Source of the DNA: Sphingomonas yabuuchiae
GTDB lineage: Bacteria; Pseudomonadota; Alphaproteobacteria; Sphingomonadales; Sphingomonadaceae
Assembly (NCBI RefSeq): GCF_001477495.1
Contig: NZ_LDTF01000097.1
Span: 1 to 46,832 of the forward strand
Direction of reading: 5' to 3'
Length of the DNA: 46,832 nt
Part shown: piece by piece, positions 17,472 to 25,758 of the stretch
How positions within the stretch are numbered: position 1 is the stretch's first letter
How the letters are laid out: each line of letters opens with the position of its first letter
The notes under the pieces: model-generated
What the model was told of the DNA's origin: nothing
What the model saw: the letters and a program-made list of their open reading frames with translations, nothing else
Database searches by the model: none
Translations under genes and position numbers: made by a program

Positions 17472-18667
17472 TTATTCCTGGCTCGGCATAGCGCTTTCGT
17501 CGTCAGACGTTTCGACTGCGGGAAGAGCGTCAACAGCCTTTTCAAACTGCTCCGCGGATTGAATCTCGCTGGGTGCGCAGCGTCGGAAGTCCTGTGTTTC
17601 GCTACCGTTGTAGAGCGTGGACATGGTGTCGTTGTCTGCGTCTGTGATATCAAACGTCAAACTGCCGCTCGGTCCAATCATGCTGACCGGCGGCCCTGCA
17701 TCGTCCAGCGGAAGCTGGCTCCGTCGCCAAAGTCTGCGACGCCGCCTCTGACGAAGCCGAAATAGCCTTTTTGCGAACAGGCATCGCTGCCAGCTTTTGC
17801 CCCCACCCAGCGCCCAATCAGCCAGCCGGGTTTGACCAGCGCGGTCAGCTTCTCTTCGGCAACCTTGTCGGCTTCTTCGGACGCGGCCTGTTCCGCCCGT
17901 TCGGCGTTATCGTCGACCAATTGCTGATGATAGGCGTCGATGCCTTGGGCGGTGACGAGAAACTGCCCGTCGTCCCTCGCCGAGGGCGAGACGGAAATGT
18001 TGAGCGGGGCATGGTCGATCAGCCCTCCGCCGGGACCCTGGACCGTCACGCGGGTGTTGCACAGGGCCTTGTGCACCTGAGGATCGTAGCTCTCCAGCGT
18101 GGCATCGCTGAAGGTGACCGAATAGGCTTTGGCTAGATCGGGTTTGGGTGCGATCATCTCGCGCAGCGTATCCTCGACTTCCGGCGCCACGCAGATGCGT
18201 GCGTCACCGGCTTTGAGGAGCGCAGTGGCGTCGTTTGCGGCAGGCTTGCAGCCGGGCAGCAGGATGAGGCCTGCGCCCAGCATGATGATGGCTTTGGACA
18301 ACGGAACCGAGATCGCAGTCAAGATCGGCTCCCCCTCACGCACAAGGGTCGCAGTGACGGCCCAGCCCGATCGTCCGTGCAAATGGTTGACGTTGCCCTC
18401 GGCCGGGTCGACCACCCACCAATCGCCTGACGGCAGCTTCCCTTGTTCTTCCTCGTCGGAAGCCCAGCTCGATCCCGGAAGCGAGGCAAGCAACGCCTGG
18501 CGGAGCTCGTCTTCGACGGCGGCATCATTGGCCTCAATACCGGCGAGCAGATCCGCCAACGTCGTCGGCGGAGGTGTTGTGCGAAAACGGGCAAGAAGCG
18601 TTTTTCCGGCCGTCTCGACCGCGCGGATAGTTTCAGCGAGCAGCGCGTCGTCTTCGTTGCGTATCAT
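17472..18667 (-). pseudogene. Chimera: truncated inositol monophosphatase joined to a lipoprotein, with a frameshift near the 3' end
   Basis: One frame runs from 18667 to 17678. Residues 1-122 are the N-terminal half of an inositol-monophosphatase-family protein (DEEEQG at 71-76, WWVVDPAEGN at 83-92 where the family has WxxDPxDG). From residue 123 (TTG codon at 18301) the frame continues without a stop into a different protein: LSKAIIMLGAGLILLPGC, a lipoprotein signal with lipobox Cys140, then about 190 residues of an unknown envelope protein with a charged helical stretch (DDNAERAEQAASEEADK). The phosphatase lacks its C-terminal half. At about 17680 the frame ends (RWTMQGRRSA, stop), but a reading frame overlapping at ATGA continues to 17472 with protein-like sequence (GPSGSLTFDITDADNDTMS), so a one-base shift is likely. 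The lipoprotein may still be made from an internal start (TTG 18301 or ATG 18283). Confidence 0.7.
17678..18301 (-). CDS. Putative lipoprotein of unknown function (3' part of the chimeric frame)
   Basis: Seen alone, this portion would be a lipoprotein of about 207 residues: a short signal LSKAIIMLGAGLILLPGC with the modified Cys 18 residues in, then a soluble domain. It contains NISVSPSARDDGQFLVTAQG, a helix rich in Glu and Ala, and a C-terminal KPGWLIGRWVGAKAGSDAC segment resembling small envelope domains that start with G-x-W. Start could be TTG 18301 or ATG 18283. Its natural C-terminus probably lies in the shifted frame down to 17472 (about 69 further codons). Function unknown. Confidence 0.5.
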   Translation of the reverse strand: MSKAIIMLGAGLILLPGCKPAANDATALLKAGDARICVAPEVEDTLREMIAPKPDLAKAYSVTFSDATLESYDPQVHKALCNTRVTVQGPGGGLIDHAPLNISVSPSARDDGQFLVTAQGIDAYHQQLVDDNAERAEQAASEEADKVAEEKLTALVKPGWLIGRWVGAKAGSDACSQKGYFGFVRGGVADFGDGASFRWTMQGRRSA

Positions 18668-18739
18668 GGTTGCTGGCCTCGTGTTGATCTATGGGGGGAA
18701 ACTAGCCTTGACCCACAGCCTCCACTACTCGCCTTCCTG

Positions 18740-19342
18740 ATGACGACATCCGTGCCACCCAAAGCGATGAACCCGCGGAAAACCGCGCGACAGGGCCGCT
18801 CCGCAGCCACGGTGGACGCGATAGTGGAAGCCGCAGCTCGCATTCTGGAGGCGGCTGGACCATCAGGTTACACGACGAACGCTATTGCCCAACGGGCCGG
18901 CGTCAGCGTCGGATCGCTGTACCAGTATTTCCCGAATAAGGATGCGATCACGCGGGCGCTTATCCGCCGGGAGCTCGCCATACTCGAGGCACAGATCGCC
19001 GCAATCAACATCGGCTCGACGAACCCGTCGCCGCTAGCGCGGCTGATCACCGTCGCTGTCGGTCAGCAGCTGGAACGCCCCCGGCTTGCCCATATTCTTG
19101 AGGCGGAGCAGGAACGTCTTGGGGCGGACGCTGATATCACTCCGGTCTATGAGCGAGTGGTGGTCATGATATGCGCCATTCTGCAGTCGGCCGGCTTCGC
19201 AGCGAGCTGCGAGCTAGCGCAGGATATCGCATCGCTGATCGCCACTGTCGTCAATCCGGCAGCGACGCGCGGCGATGACGACCGTGCTCGTCTCGAAATG
19301 CGCGCGCGGGCTGTGGTGATGGCCAGGCTGTCGACACCCTGA
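18740..19342 (+). CDS. TetR-family transcriptional regulator
   Basis: 200 residues from the ATG at 18740; another ATG at 18767 (MNPRKTARQ) is possible and neither has a clear ribosome site. The N-terminal helix-turn-helix is evident at about 22-68: ATVDAIVEAAARILEAAG, YTTNAIAQRAGVSVGSLYQYF, PNKDAI. The C-terminal ligand domain contains ARLITVAVGQQLERPRLAHIL. It is divergent from the phosphatase/lipoprotein chimera (72-bp spacer) and convergent with the glucose dehydrogenase gene. Its target may be the divergent promoter or itself. Confidence 0.93.
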   Translation: MTTSVPPKAMNPRKTARQGRSAATVDAIVEAAARILEAAGPSGYTTNAIAQRAGVSVGSLYQYFPNKDAITRALIRRELAILEAQIAAINIGSTNPSPLARLITVAVGQQLERPRLAHILEAEQERLGADADITPVYERVVVMICAILQSAGFAASCELAQDIASLIATVVNPAATRGDDDRARLEMRARAVVMARLSTP

Positions 19343-19445
19343 TCTAACAACACGTCAGCGAACCGAGATTACCACCGATGTACCCGACCCGGACACGCCA
19401 GCAATTCGGGGTATCACCAGCCGGACCAGTCATGATCGAAGCGGG

Positions 19446-20258
19446 TCAGCCGTTGTCGCGAAATTCCGGGTAGAGCGACATGCCACCATCGACGAAGAGT
19501 GTTGTTCCGGTGACGTAGTCCGCTGCATCGGAAGCCAGCCAGAGGACCGCTCGAGCAACATCTTCGGGCTCGCCGATACGGCCATAGGGGATAAGACGCA
19601 GAAGCTTAGTCAGCGCCTCTTCGCTGTCCCACGCTTCTTTGTTGATTGGCGTGCGAATAGCACCGGGCGCAACGGCATTGACCCGGATACCATCGGCTGC
19701 GACTTCCTGTGCCAGCGACCGCGTCAGCATCCGTACACCGCCCTTGGCCGAAGCATAATTGAGATGTCCGGCCCACGGAATGATCTCATGCACTGAGCTC
19801 ATCGCAATGATCGCGCCAGCGCTACGCGCCGGCCGCCCGCCCTTTGGTTGTGTGCGAAACCGCCTTACGGCTTCGCGCATGCACAGGAATTGCCCGGTGA
19901 GGTTGATGTCGATGACCATGTTCCAATCCTGGAGCGACATATCGGCAACGGTGGCATCCTTCTGTACTCCGGAGTTTGAGACGAGCACGTCGACACGACC
20001 GAAAGCGGACACCGCCTCATCGAAAAGGCGAAGGACATCCGCTTCCTGCGAGACATCGGCCTTGACGGCTATAGCCTGACCGCCCTGAGCGTTGATCCGA
20101 GCGGCAAGTTCATCAGCCGGCTCGGCATGAGAATGGTATGTTATGGCGACAGAAGCGCCAGCGAACGCAAGCGCCTCGGCGACCGCAAGGCCGATACCTG
20201 AGCTGGCACCCGTGACGACTGCGGCGTGGCCGGTGAGCGGTTCAGATGAAGACGGCAC
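19446..20258 (-). CDS. SDR family glucose 1-dehydrogenase-like oxidoreductase
   Basis: 270 residues, starting at GTG 20258 with CGGAGA 8 bases upstream. Classical SDR: TGASSGIG near residue 16, NSG in place of NAG after strand 4 (VLVSNSGVQ), catalytic Ser in AMSSVHEIIPW, and YASAK. The segments VHEIIPWAGHLNYASAKGG, VNAVAPGAIRTPIN, IPYGRIGEPEDVARA and the C-terminal FVDGGMSLYPEF match Bacillus-type glucose 1-dehydrogenase closely, so oxidation of glucose to gluconolactone with NAD(P) is a reasonable guess. It follows nmrA after 65 bp on the same strand and probably belongs to the marR-nmrA unit. Confidence 0.9.
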   Translation of the reverse strand: MPSSSEPLTGHAAVVTGASSGIGLAVAEALAFAGASVAITYHSHAEPADELAARINAQGGQAIAVKADVSQEADVLRLFDEAVSAFGRVDVLVSNSGVQKDATVADMSLQDWNMVIDINLTGQFLCMREAVRRFRTQPKGGRPARSAGAIIAMSSVHEIIPWAGHLNYASAKGGVRMLTRSLAQEVAADGIRVNAVAPGAIRTPINKEAWDSEEALTKLLRLIPYGRIGEPEDVARAVLWLASDAADYVTGTTLFVDGGMSLYPEFRDNG

Positions 20259-20323
20259 GGGAAATGTCTCCGGATCGGGCGGATAGGGATAAGGTTGCTA
20301 GAAAGTTGGCTCAGGATTCGAGC

Positions 20324-21181
20324 CTAACGCGCAAATTCTTTGCGATGATCCTGAATGAAATCTCCGAACGTGTGCGGTGGCTTGCCGGTGAGACGCTCGA
20401 TCTCAAAGGTCGGATCGATGTCGTGATGACCAGCGACGACATCAGCGAATTGCACTACCAGTCCCTTTGCCATCCAATTTGAGTTTCCCGTCAGGCGAAG
20501 GATGAGCCAGAACAGCGGTGACGGAAGGTCGAGGTAGCGCACCTTGTGGCCGATAGCCTTGGAGAAGCGGGATGATGCTTCCTTCATGTCGATCGTCTCC
20601 GGCCCGGTTAAAAAATAGGTTGCGCCCTCATGACCGTCTTGGGTCAGCACGGTCGCGGCCACGCGAGCGACGTCGCGCGTATCGACCCACGAAACCGAGC
20701 CGCTGCCTGTCACCTGCGGCAGGAATCCCTTGGTGATTGGATCTTTAAACCAGAGAAAATTTTGCATGAATGCTGTCGGCTTCAGGATCGTCCAGTTGAT
20801 CCCCGATGCACGCAAATGGTGGTCGATGAGGGCATGGGACTTTGCCCAAGGTACGGGCGATAGCACGTTGCTGTCAGACGCGGAGATCTTTACAATTCGG
20901 TCAACCCCCGCATTTCGAGCAGCATCGATCGCGGCTGTCTCTTGGTCGACCTGCTGGGGTGTGGGCGGCGTGATGAGAAACATGGTCTCGATGCCCCGCA
21001 TGGCGGATGCCAGCGTCTCTGGCCGGTCGAAATCGCCAATTATGGCATCGATGCCCTTCTTCTGAAAGTCTTGCACCTGCTCGCCCTTGCGGCACAAGGC
21101 GCGAAACGGCGTACCTGTTTCCTTGAGCAGTCGACAAATTTCTCCACCGATGCCACCGGTCGCCCCTGATATCAAAATCAC
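20324..21181 (-). CDS. NmrA/atypical SDR family NAD(P)-binding protein
   Basis: 285 residues. Atypical SDR (NmrA / quinone oxidoreductase-2 type): N-terminal MILISGATGGIGGEICRLL nucleotide motif, FRALCRKGEQ, then VDRIVKISASDS, WTILKPTAFMQNFLW and VDTRDVARVAATVL. These proteins either sense NADP or reduce quinones; the motifs do not decide. It starts 13 bp after the marR stop codon, so the two are translated from one message, and the regulator likely controls this gene. Confidence 0.9.
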   Translation of the reverse strand: MILISGATGGIGGEICRLLKETGTPFRALCRKGEQVQDFQKKGIDAIIGDFDRPETLASAMRGIETMFLITPPTPQQVDQETAAIDAARNAGVDRIVKISASDSNVLSPVPWAKSHALIDHHLRASGINWTILKPTAFMQNFLWFKDPITKGFLPQVTGSGSVSWVDTRDVARVAATVLTQDGHEGATYFLTGPETIDMKEASSRFSKAIGHKVRYLDLPSPLFWLILRLTGNSNWMAKGLVVQFADVVAGHHDIDPTFEIERLTGKPPHTFGDFIQDHRKEFAR

Positions 21182-21194
21182 GTCACAACTCCTT

Positions 21195-21695
21195 TCACAA
21201 AGCGTTGTTGGGGGAAGGGGATGCCTCCGTTCGGTCCAGCCACTCGGTCAGGATGGCGTTCATTTCGCCGAGAATGCGGGTGGCGTCTTTGATACGTTCA
21301 CGCCCGATCCTGTCAGCGATCTCCCTGTCGAGGGTCGCGACAGCTTGTTCGGCACTGGTAACAGCAGCCAAACCTTCCCGGGTAAGGACGACGAGCTTGG
21401 CGCGTCGATGATGCGGATTGTCTTCAAACGCGACCATGCCGCGCTCGGCAAGGAGATCGACAATGCGCTGCACAGCTTGCCGGGTCAGGCCCATATTGCG
21501 AGCGATGGACGCGGTGGGTAGCGGAACAGGCGAATAACGCAGTGCACCCAAGACTTGCCACCATGCGCTGGTGAGACCGAGATGCGCGACGCGTTCATTG
21601 CCAGTCGCGATCAATCGACCGCTCGAAGCGAAAACCGCTATTGCCAGCTCACGCACTTCAGTGATCTGTTCGGACACTAGACAGCACCATTCCAA
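21195..21695 (-). CDS. MarR-family transcriptional regulator
   Basis: 166 residues. A winged helix-turn-helix spans about 55-115 (LPTASIARNMGLTRQAVQRIVDLLAERGMVAF, then the wing DNPHHRRAKLVVLT). The outer helices form the dimer interface. The ATG at 21695 has no good ribosome site; a GTG seven codons on is an alternative. It is first in a marR-nmrA-glucose dehydrogenase run on the minus strand. A short inverted repeat lies immediately upstream (21699-21712). MarR proteins of this layout usually repress their own operon and respond to phenolic or oxidising compounds. Confidence 0.92.
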   Translation of the reverse strand: MEWCCLVSEQITEVRELAIAVFASSGRLIATGNERVAHLGLTSAWWQVLGALRYSPVPLPTASIARNMGLTRQAVQRIVDLLAERGMVAFEDNPHHRRAKLVVLTREGLAAVTSAEQAVATLDREIADRIGRERIKDATRILGEMNAILTEWLDRTEASPSPNNAL

Positions 21696-21696
21696 T

Positions 21697-21714
21697 ACGA
21701 CAGCTCGTTGTCAA
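21697..21714. promoter_or_regulatory. Candidate MarR operator
   Basis: Imperfect inverted repeat around GACA-gctcgt-TGTC, four bases upstream of the marR start codon. On the minus strand it also contains TTGACA, a good -35 match. A repressor bound here would cover the promoter. Inferred from position and symmetry only. Confidence 0.35.
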
Positions 21715-21910
21715 ACTCGGTGGTTGCGTGAAGGTTCCTCGAAGCTGAGCGTGCCTTGAGCGCTGTTCTCCCGATCATCGCATCGACTGATTCTCATTGG
21801 GATCGAGTTTTGGGACGCTCTTGGTCCTCCCGAAAACCTGTTGCGGGTGAGTGGTGGAACACCTGAGCTACTAACAAGCGCGAGACAGTAGCGCCAATCG
21901 ATGTATCTGC

Positions 21911-21925
21911 TATGCTGGATATATG
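21911..21925 (+). promoter_or_regulatory. Candidate promoter -10 of the ars operon
   Basis: TATGCT at 21911-21916 lies only seven bases before the arsR ATG (21923), within ATCTGCTATGCTGGATAT. No Shine-Dalgarno sequence is visible, so the arsR message may be leaderless or nearly so. A binding site for ArsR would be expected over this region. Low confidence. Confidence 0.3.
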
Positions 21926-22255
21926 GAAAAAGATTCGGCTATTGTTGCGCTTGGTGCACTGGCACAGGGAACGCGCCTGGATGTGTTCCGCCTGCTGGTC
22001 CGTCACGAACCCGACGGCATGGCGGCCGGTGAAATAGCCCGTCAGCTAGACGTGCCCCAGAACACCATGTCGGCGCATCTCGGCATTCTCGCGCGCGCTG
22101 GCCTGATCCGCTCCGAACGGCATAGCCGCTCGATCATCTATCGCGCCGACCTCGATGGCCTGCGGGCGCTGACCCTGTTCCTCGTCAAGGATTGCTGTGC
22201 GGGCAACGCGGAACTGTGCGCGCCGCTCATCGCCGAACTCGCCCCCTGCTGCTGA
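21923..22255 (+). CDS. arsR: ArsR-family arsenic-responsive repressor
   Basis: 110 residues, one winged helix-turn-helix: LGALAQGTRLDVFRLLVRH, then AGEIARQLDVPQNTMSAHLGIL as recognition region and RSERHSRSIIYRADL as wing. The C-terminus carries Cys-Cys in DCCAGNAELC and ends APCC, a Cys-rich tail typical of alphaproteobacterial ArsR proteins in which cysteines bind As(III) and release DNA. It leads the six-gene ars operon and is expected to repress it until arsenite enters the cell. arsC starts 11 bp downstream. Confidence 0.93.
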   Translation: MEKDSAIVALGALAQGTRLDVFRLLVRHEPDGMAAGEIARQLDVPQNTMSAHLGILARAGLIRSERHSRSIIYRADLDGLRALTLFLVKDCCAGNAELCAPLIAELAPCC

Positions 22256-22266
22256 AAGGACGCCCC

Positions 22267-22695
22267 GTGGCCGTCGATATCGTCATCTATCACAACCCCG
22301 ATTGCGGCACCTCGCGGAACACGCTGGCGATGATCCGCAATGCCGGCATCGAACCGCATGTCATCGAGTATCTGAAGACGCCCCCTGCACGCGCGCTGTT
22401 GGTCGAGCTGATCGACCGCGCCGGTATGACGCCGCGTGAGCTGCTGCGCGAGAAGGGAACGCCCTATGCGGAGCTGGGCCTCGGCGACACGGCGTTGTCA
22501 GACGAAGCGCTGGTGGATGCGATGATGGCCCACCCGATCCTCATCAACCGGCCGCTGGTCGTCTCGCCGCTCGGCGTGAAGCTGTGCCGCCCTTCTGAAG
22601 CAGTGCTTGATTTGCTGCCTAGCGGCCAGCTCGGCGCGTTCGCCAAGGAAGACGGCGAACAGGTGGTGGATGCCTCAGGCCAGCGCGTCGTCTGA
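22267..22695 (+). CDS. arsC: Arsenate reductase (glutaredoxin-dependent)
   Basis: 142 residues from GTG 22267, with AAAGGA at the usual distance and the family's expected N-terminus ([19 protein letters not shown]). The nucleophile is Cys13 in [10 protein letters not shown]. The segments [31 protein letters not shown] and [14 protein letters not shown] (phosphate-binding Arg) are those of the E. coli plasmid-type ArsC. It reduces As(V) to As(III) in the cytoplasm using glutathione and glutaredoxin, giving the substrate for the arsenite pump encoded next. Its stop overlaps the arsB start as TGATG. Confidence 0.95.
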   Translation: MAVDIVIYHNPDCGTSRNTLAMIRNAGIEPHVIEYLKTPPARALLVELIDRAGMTPRELLREKGTPYAELGLGDTALSDEALVDAMMAHPILINRPLVVSPLGVKLCRPSEAVLDLLPSGQLGAFAKEDGEQVVDASGQRVV

Positions 22696-23981
22696 TGCTG
22701 CTTGCCGTCCTGATCTTCGTCGCGACGATCACGCTTGTCATCTGGCAACCCAAGGGCCTCGGCATCGGGTGGAGCGCGATAGGCGGAGCCGTCGTGGCGC
22801 TACTTGCCGGCGTCGTCACCCTGTCCGACGTGCCGGTGGTATGGGGCATCGTCTGGAACGCGACCACCGCGTTCGTCGCGATCATCGTCATCAGCCTGTT
22901 GCTCGATGAAGCCGGGTTTTTCGAGTGGGCGGCATTGCATGTCGCCCGCTGGGGCGGGGGGCATGGTCGCCGGCTGTTCGTCCTGATCGTGCTGCTGGGT
23001 GCGGCAGTGTCCGCGCTATTCGCCAATGATGGTGCGGCGCTGATCCTGACACCAATCGTCATCGCGATGCTGCGGGCGCTGGGGTTCAAGGACAAGGCGA
23101 CGCTGGCGTTCGTCATGGCGGCGGGGTTCATCGCCGACACCGCCAGCCTGCCGCTGGTCGTCTCGAACCTCGTCAACATCGTGTCGGCCGACTTCTTCCG
23201 GATCGGGTTCGGCGAATACGCAGCCGTGATGGTGCCGGTCGATCTCGTGTCGATCGCCGCCACGCTGGGCGCGCTGCTGATTTTCTTCCAACGTGATATA
23301 CCGCGAGATTACGACGTGGGGGCGCTGCGCGCGCCCGGTGCCGCAATCCGCGACGCCGCGACCTTCCGCGCCGGATGGATCGTCCTTGCCCTGCTGCTCG
23401 CCGGCTTCTTCCTGCTTGAACCGCTTGGCGTGCCGGTCAGCGCCGTCGCCGCTGCCGGCGCGATCCTGCTGCTGGTGATCGCGGGGCGGGGCCATGTCAT
23501 CCAGACCGGCAAGGTGCTGCGCGGCGCGCCGTGGCAGGTCGTCATATTCTCGCTCGGCATGTACCTGGTCGTTTATGGCCTGCGGAACGCCGGCCTGACC
23601 GATCATCTGGCGGCGCTGCTCGACTACACCGCGCAAGGCGGTGTGTGGGGCGCAGCGCTGGGAACCGGCGTGATCGCGGCCGTGCTGTCGTCGGTGATGA
23701 ACAACATGCCGACCGTGCTGGTGGGCGCGCTGTCGATCGACGCCGCGCACGCGACAGGGGTGGTCAAGGAAGCGATGATCTACGCCAACGTGATCGGCTG
23801 CGACCTCGGCCCCAAGCTGACGCCGATCGGCTCACTCGCCACGCTGCTGTGGCTCCATGTCCTCGGCCAAAAAGGCGTGCGGATTGGATGGGGTTATTAT
23901 TTCCGCGTCGGCGTGACGCTCACCGTGCCGGTACTGCTCATCACGCTCGCGGCGCTGGCGATCAGGATCAGCATCGCATGA
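22695..23981 (+). CDS. arsB: Arsenite efflux transporter ArsB
   Basis: 428 residues, about the standard ArsB length, with some 11-12 hydrophobic helices. Family segments are visible: [109 protein letters not shown]. It is an inner-membrane pump that expels arsenite (and antimonite) using the proton gradient; no arsA ATPase lies nearby. Start overlaps the arsC stop and its stop overlaps the arsN2 start (ATGA), so expression is coupled. Confidence 0.95.
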   Translation: MLLAVLIFVATITLVIWQPKGLGIGWSAIGGAVVALLAGVVTLSDVPVVWGIVWNATTAFVAIIVISLLLDEAGFFEWAALHVARWGGGHGRRLFVLIVLLGAAVSALFANDGAALILTPIVIAMLRALGFKDKATLAFVMAAGFIADTASLPLVVSNLVNIVSADFFRIGFGEYAAVMVPVDLVSIAATLGALLIFFQRDIPRDYDVGALRAPGAAIRDAATFRAGWIVLALLLAGFFLLEPLGVPVSAVAAAGAILLLVIAGRGHVIQTGKVLRGAPWQVVIFSLGMYLVVYGLRNAGLTDHLAALLDYTAQGGVWGAALGTGVIAAVLSSVMNNMPTVLVGALSIDAAHATGVVKEAMIYANVIGCDLGPKLTPIGSLATLLWLHVLGQKGVRIGWGYYFRVGVTLTVPVLLITLAALAIRISIA

Positions 23982-24412
23982 CAGAACTGACCATCACGCC
24001 ACTGGAATCTAGCGAGCTGGGTGGGTTGGCGCAGGCTCTGGATATGGCTGCTCTGCCCAACTCCGATCTCGCTGAGCCGGATCGTATGTTCTTCCGGTTC
24101 GATGCCGATAGCCTCGTGGGTTGCGGTGGCCTTGAGGGGCGGGGGACCGATCGCCTGCTTCGCTCGATCGTCATCCTGGGCAATCATCGGGGGCATGGCT
24201 TGGGGCGAACGTTGGTCGCCACTCTCGAACAACAGGCACGCGATCTTGGTATCTGCCGCCTCCATCTGCTGACGACAACGGCCGCACCGTTCTTTCGGGC
24301 GCTCGGCTATATCGACGCCGATCGCGACGCCGCGCCCCCGGCAATAGCCGCCTCACGCGAATTTACGTCGCTGTGCCCCGCCTCGGCCTCCTATCTTGCG
24401 AAAACCCTCTGA
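23978..24412 (+). CDS. arsN2: Arsenic resistance GNAT acetyltransferase ArsN2
   Basis: 144 residues from the ATG at 23978, overlapping arsB by ATGA; the frame is open further upstream inside arsB, but that is shadow coding. GNAT fold: [22 protein letters not shown], then the acetyl-CoA loop [16 protein letters not shown] (Q/RxxGxG/A type), [17 protein letters not shown]. This layout next to arsB/arsH is that of ArsN2. Its substrate is not established; an arsenical acetylation role is assumed from context. Confidence 0.85.
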   Translation: MTELTITPLESSELGGLAQALDMAALPNSDLAEPDRMFFRFDADSLVGCGGLEGRGTDRLLRSIVILGNHRGHGLGRTLVATLEQQARDLGICRLHLLTTTAAPFFRALGYIDADRDAAPPAIAASREFTSLCPASASYLAKTL

Positions 24413-25167
24413 TGCCGCTCCGTACCGTTGCTGATCCCGATAGCCTGCCAGCGCTTGACCCTGCTTATGCCATCCAGCGGCCAGCCTTGGGTCTTGGCCC
24501 GCTCGATCCCGCGCCGCGTATCCTTCTGCTCTACGGATCGCTGCGCGAGCGATCCTGCTCGCGCCTATGTGTCGAGGAAGCGGCGCGTCTGCTCCGGTTT
24601 TTTGGATGCGAAACCCGCATCTTCGATCCGTCCACTCTGCCGCTGCCCGATCAGCACGCCGGTGACGATCATCCGGCCGTCCGCGAGCTGCGCGAGCTGT
24701 CGCTGTGGTCAGAGGGGCAAGTCTGGTGCAGCCCCGAACGGCATGGGCAGATTACCGGCATCATGAAGCTGCAAATCGACCACCTACCGCTCTTGATGGG
24801 CGGGATGCGTCCGACGCAAGGCCGCACGCTTGCCGTAATGCAGGTGTCTGCCGGCTCGCAGTCATTCAACAGCGTCAATACGCTGCGCGTGCTGGGTCGG
24901 TGGATGCGGATGGTGACGATCCCTAACCAGTCATCGGTAGCCAAGGCGTTCGAGGAATTTGACGATGCCGGCCGCATGAAGCCGTCGAGTTATTACGACC
25001 GGATCGTCGACCTAATGGAGGAGCTGGTGCGCTTCACGGTGCTGCTGCGCCCACATACCGCGCAATTGGTCGATCGCTATTCCGAGCGGAAGGAAGCCGG
25101 CGTGCCGGTCGACCCAGCGACAGATTTGTCCAGCATCGCCATTGCTCCACAATGCCAAGTCTCATGA
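24412..25167 (+). CDS. arsH: Organoarsenical oxidase ArsH (NADPH-dependent FMN reductase family)
   Basis: 251 residues from the ATG at 24412, overlapping arsN2 by TGATG. Flavodoxin-like fold with the FMN-phosphate loop [11 protein letters not shown] (41-51). Characteristic ArsH segments: [90 protein letters not shown]. ArsH oxidises toxic trivalent methyl- and aromatic arsenicals to the less toxic pentavalent forms. Its presence shows that the operon deals with organic arsenic as well as arsenite. Confidence 0.95.
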   Translation: MPLRTVADPDSLPALDPAYAIQRPALGLGPLDPAPRILLLYGSLRERSCSRLCVEEAARLLRFFGCETRIFDPSTLPLPDQHAGDDHPAVRELRELSLWSEGQVWCSPERHGQITGIMKLQIDHLPLLMGGMRPTQGRTLAVMQVSAGSQSFNSVNTLRVLGRWMRMVTIPNQSSVAKAFEEFDDAGRMKPSSYYDRIVDLMEELVRFTVLLRPHTAQLVDRYSERKEAGVPVDPATDLSSIAIAPQCQVS

Positions 25168-25673
25168 CAGCCATCCCGACCATTCGCACGGCCAATGTAG
25201 CGGATGCGGCTGCCGTCCAGGCGATCTATGCGCCCATCGTGAAGGGCACTGCTATCTCCTTTGAGGAGGTCCCGCCCTCGATCGCTGAGATGGGGGAGCG
25301 GATCGCCACGACCTTGGAAAATTATCCGTACCTCATCGCCGAGCGAAACGGCGAAGTCATCGGATACGCCTATGCCAGCCAGCATAGATCCCGCGCCGCC
25401 TATCGGTGGTCGGTCGATGTCACGGTCTACATCGCCGATCAGGCCCACCGGACGGGGGTTGGACGCGCCCTCTATTCAAGGCTGATCGCGGAGTTGACCG
25501 AGCGCGGAGTTCACGCCGCGTTTGCGGGCATCGCGCTGCCTAATCCCGGCAGCGTCGCGCTCCATGAGAGCATGGGCTTCACGCCGCTGGGTATCTACCG
25601 GGAGGTAGGGCAGAAGTTCGGGCAGTGGCACGACGTCGGTTGGTGGCAGCGGCTTCTACCGCGGCTTTCATAG
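25164..25673 (+). CDS. arsN1: Arsinothricin/phosphinothricin-type N-acetyltransferase ArsN1
   Basis: 169 residues from the ATG at 25164, overlapping arsH by ATGA. GNAT protein of the phosphinothricin acetyltransferase group: [104 protein letters not shown]. In ars operons this type is ArsN1, which acetylates the antibiotic arsinothricin (and the herbicide phosphinothricin). It is the last gene of the operon; an 85-bp spacer follows. The substrate is inferred from family and context. Confidence 0.9.
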   Translation: MTAIPTIRTANVADAAAVQAIYAPIVKGTAISFEEVPPSIAEMGERIATTLENYPYLIAERNGEVIGYAYASQHRSRAAYRWSVDVTVYIADQAHRTGVGRALYSRLIAELTERGVHAAFAGIALPNPGSVALHESMGFTPLGIYREVGQKFGQWHDVGWWQRLLPRLS

Positions 25674-25758
25674 CGCTGGCTTGCGCCCTTCAAGCAAAAC
25701 TACCTGTAATCCCTACTCGATATGGGGGAATTAACTCTAAAAGGGCAAAGGTAGAAAT

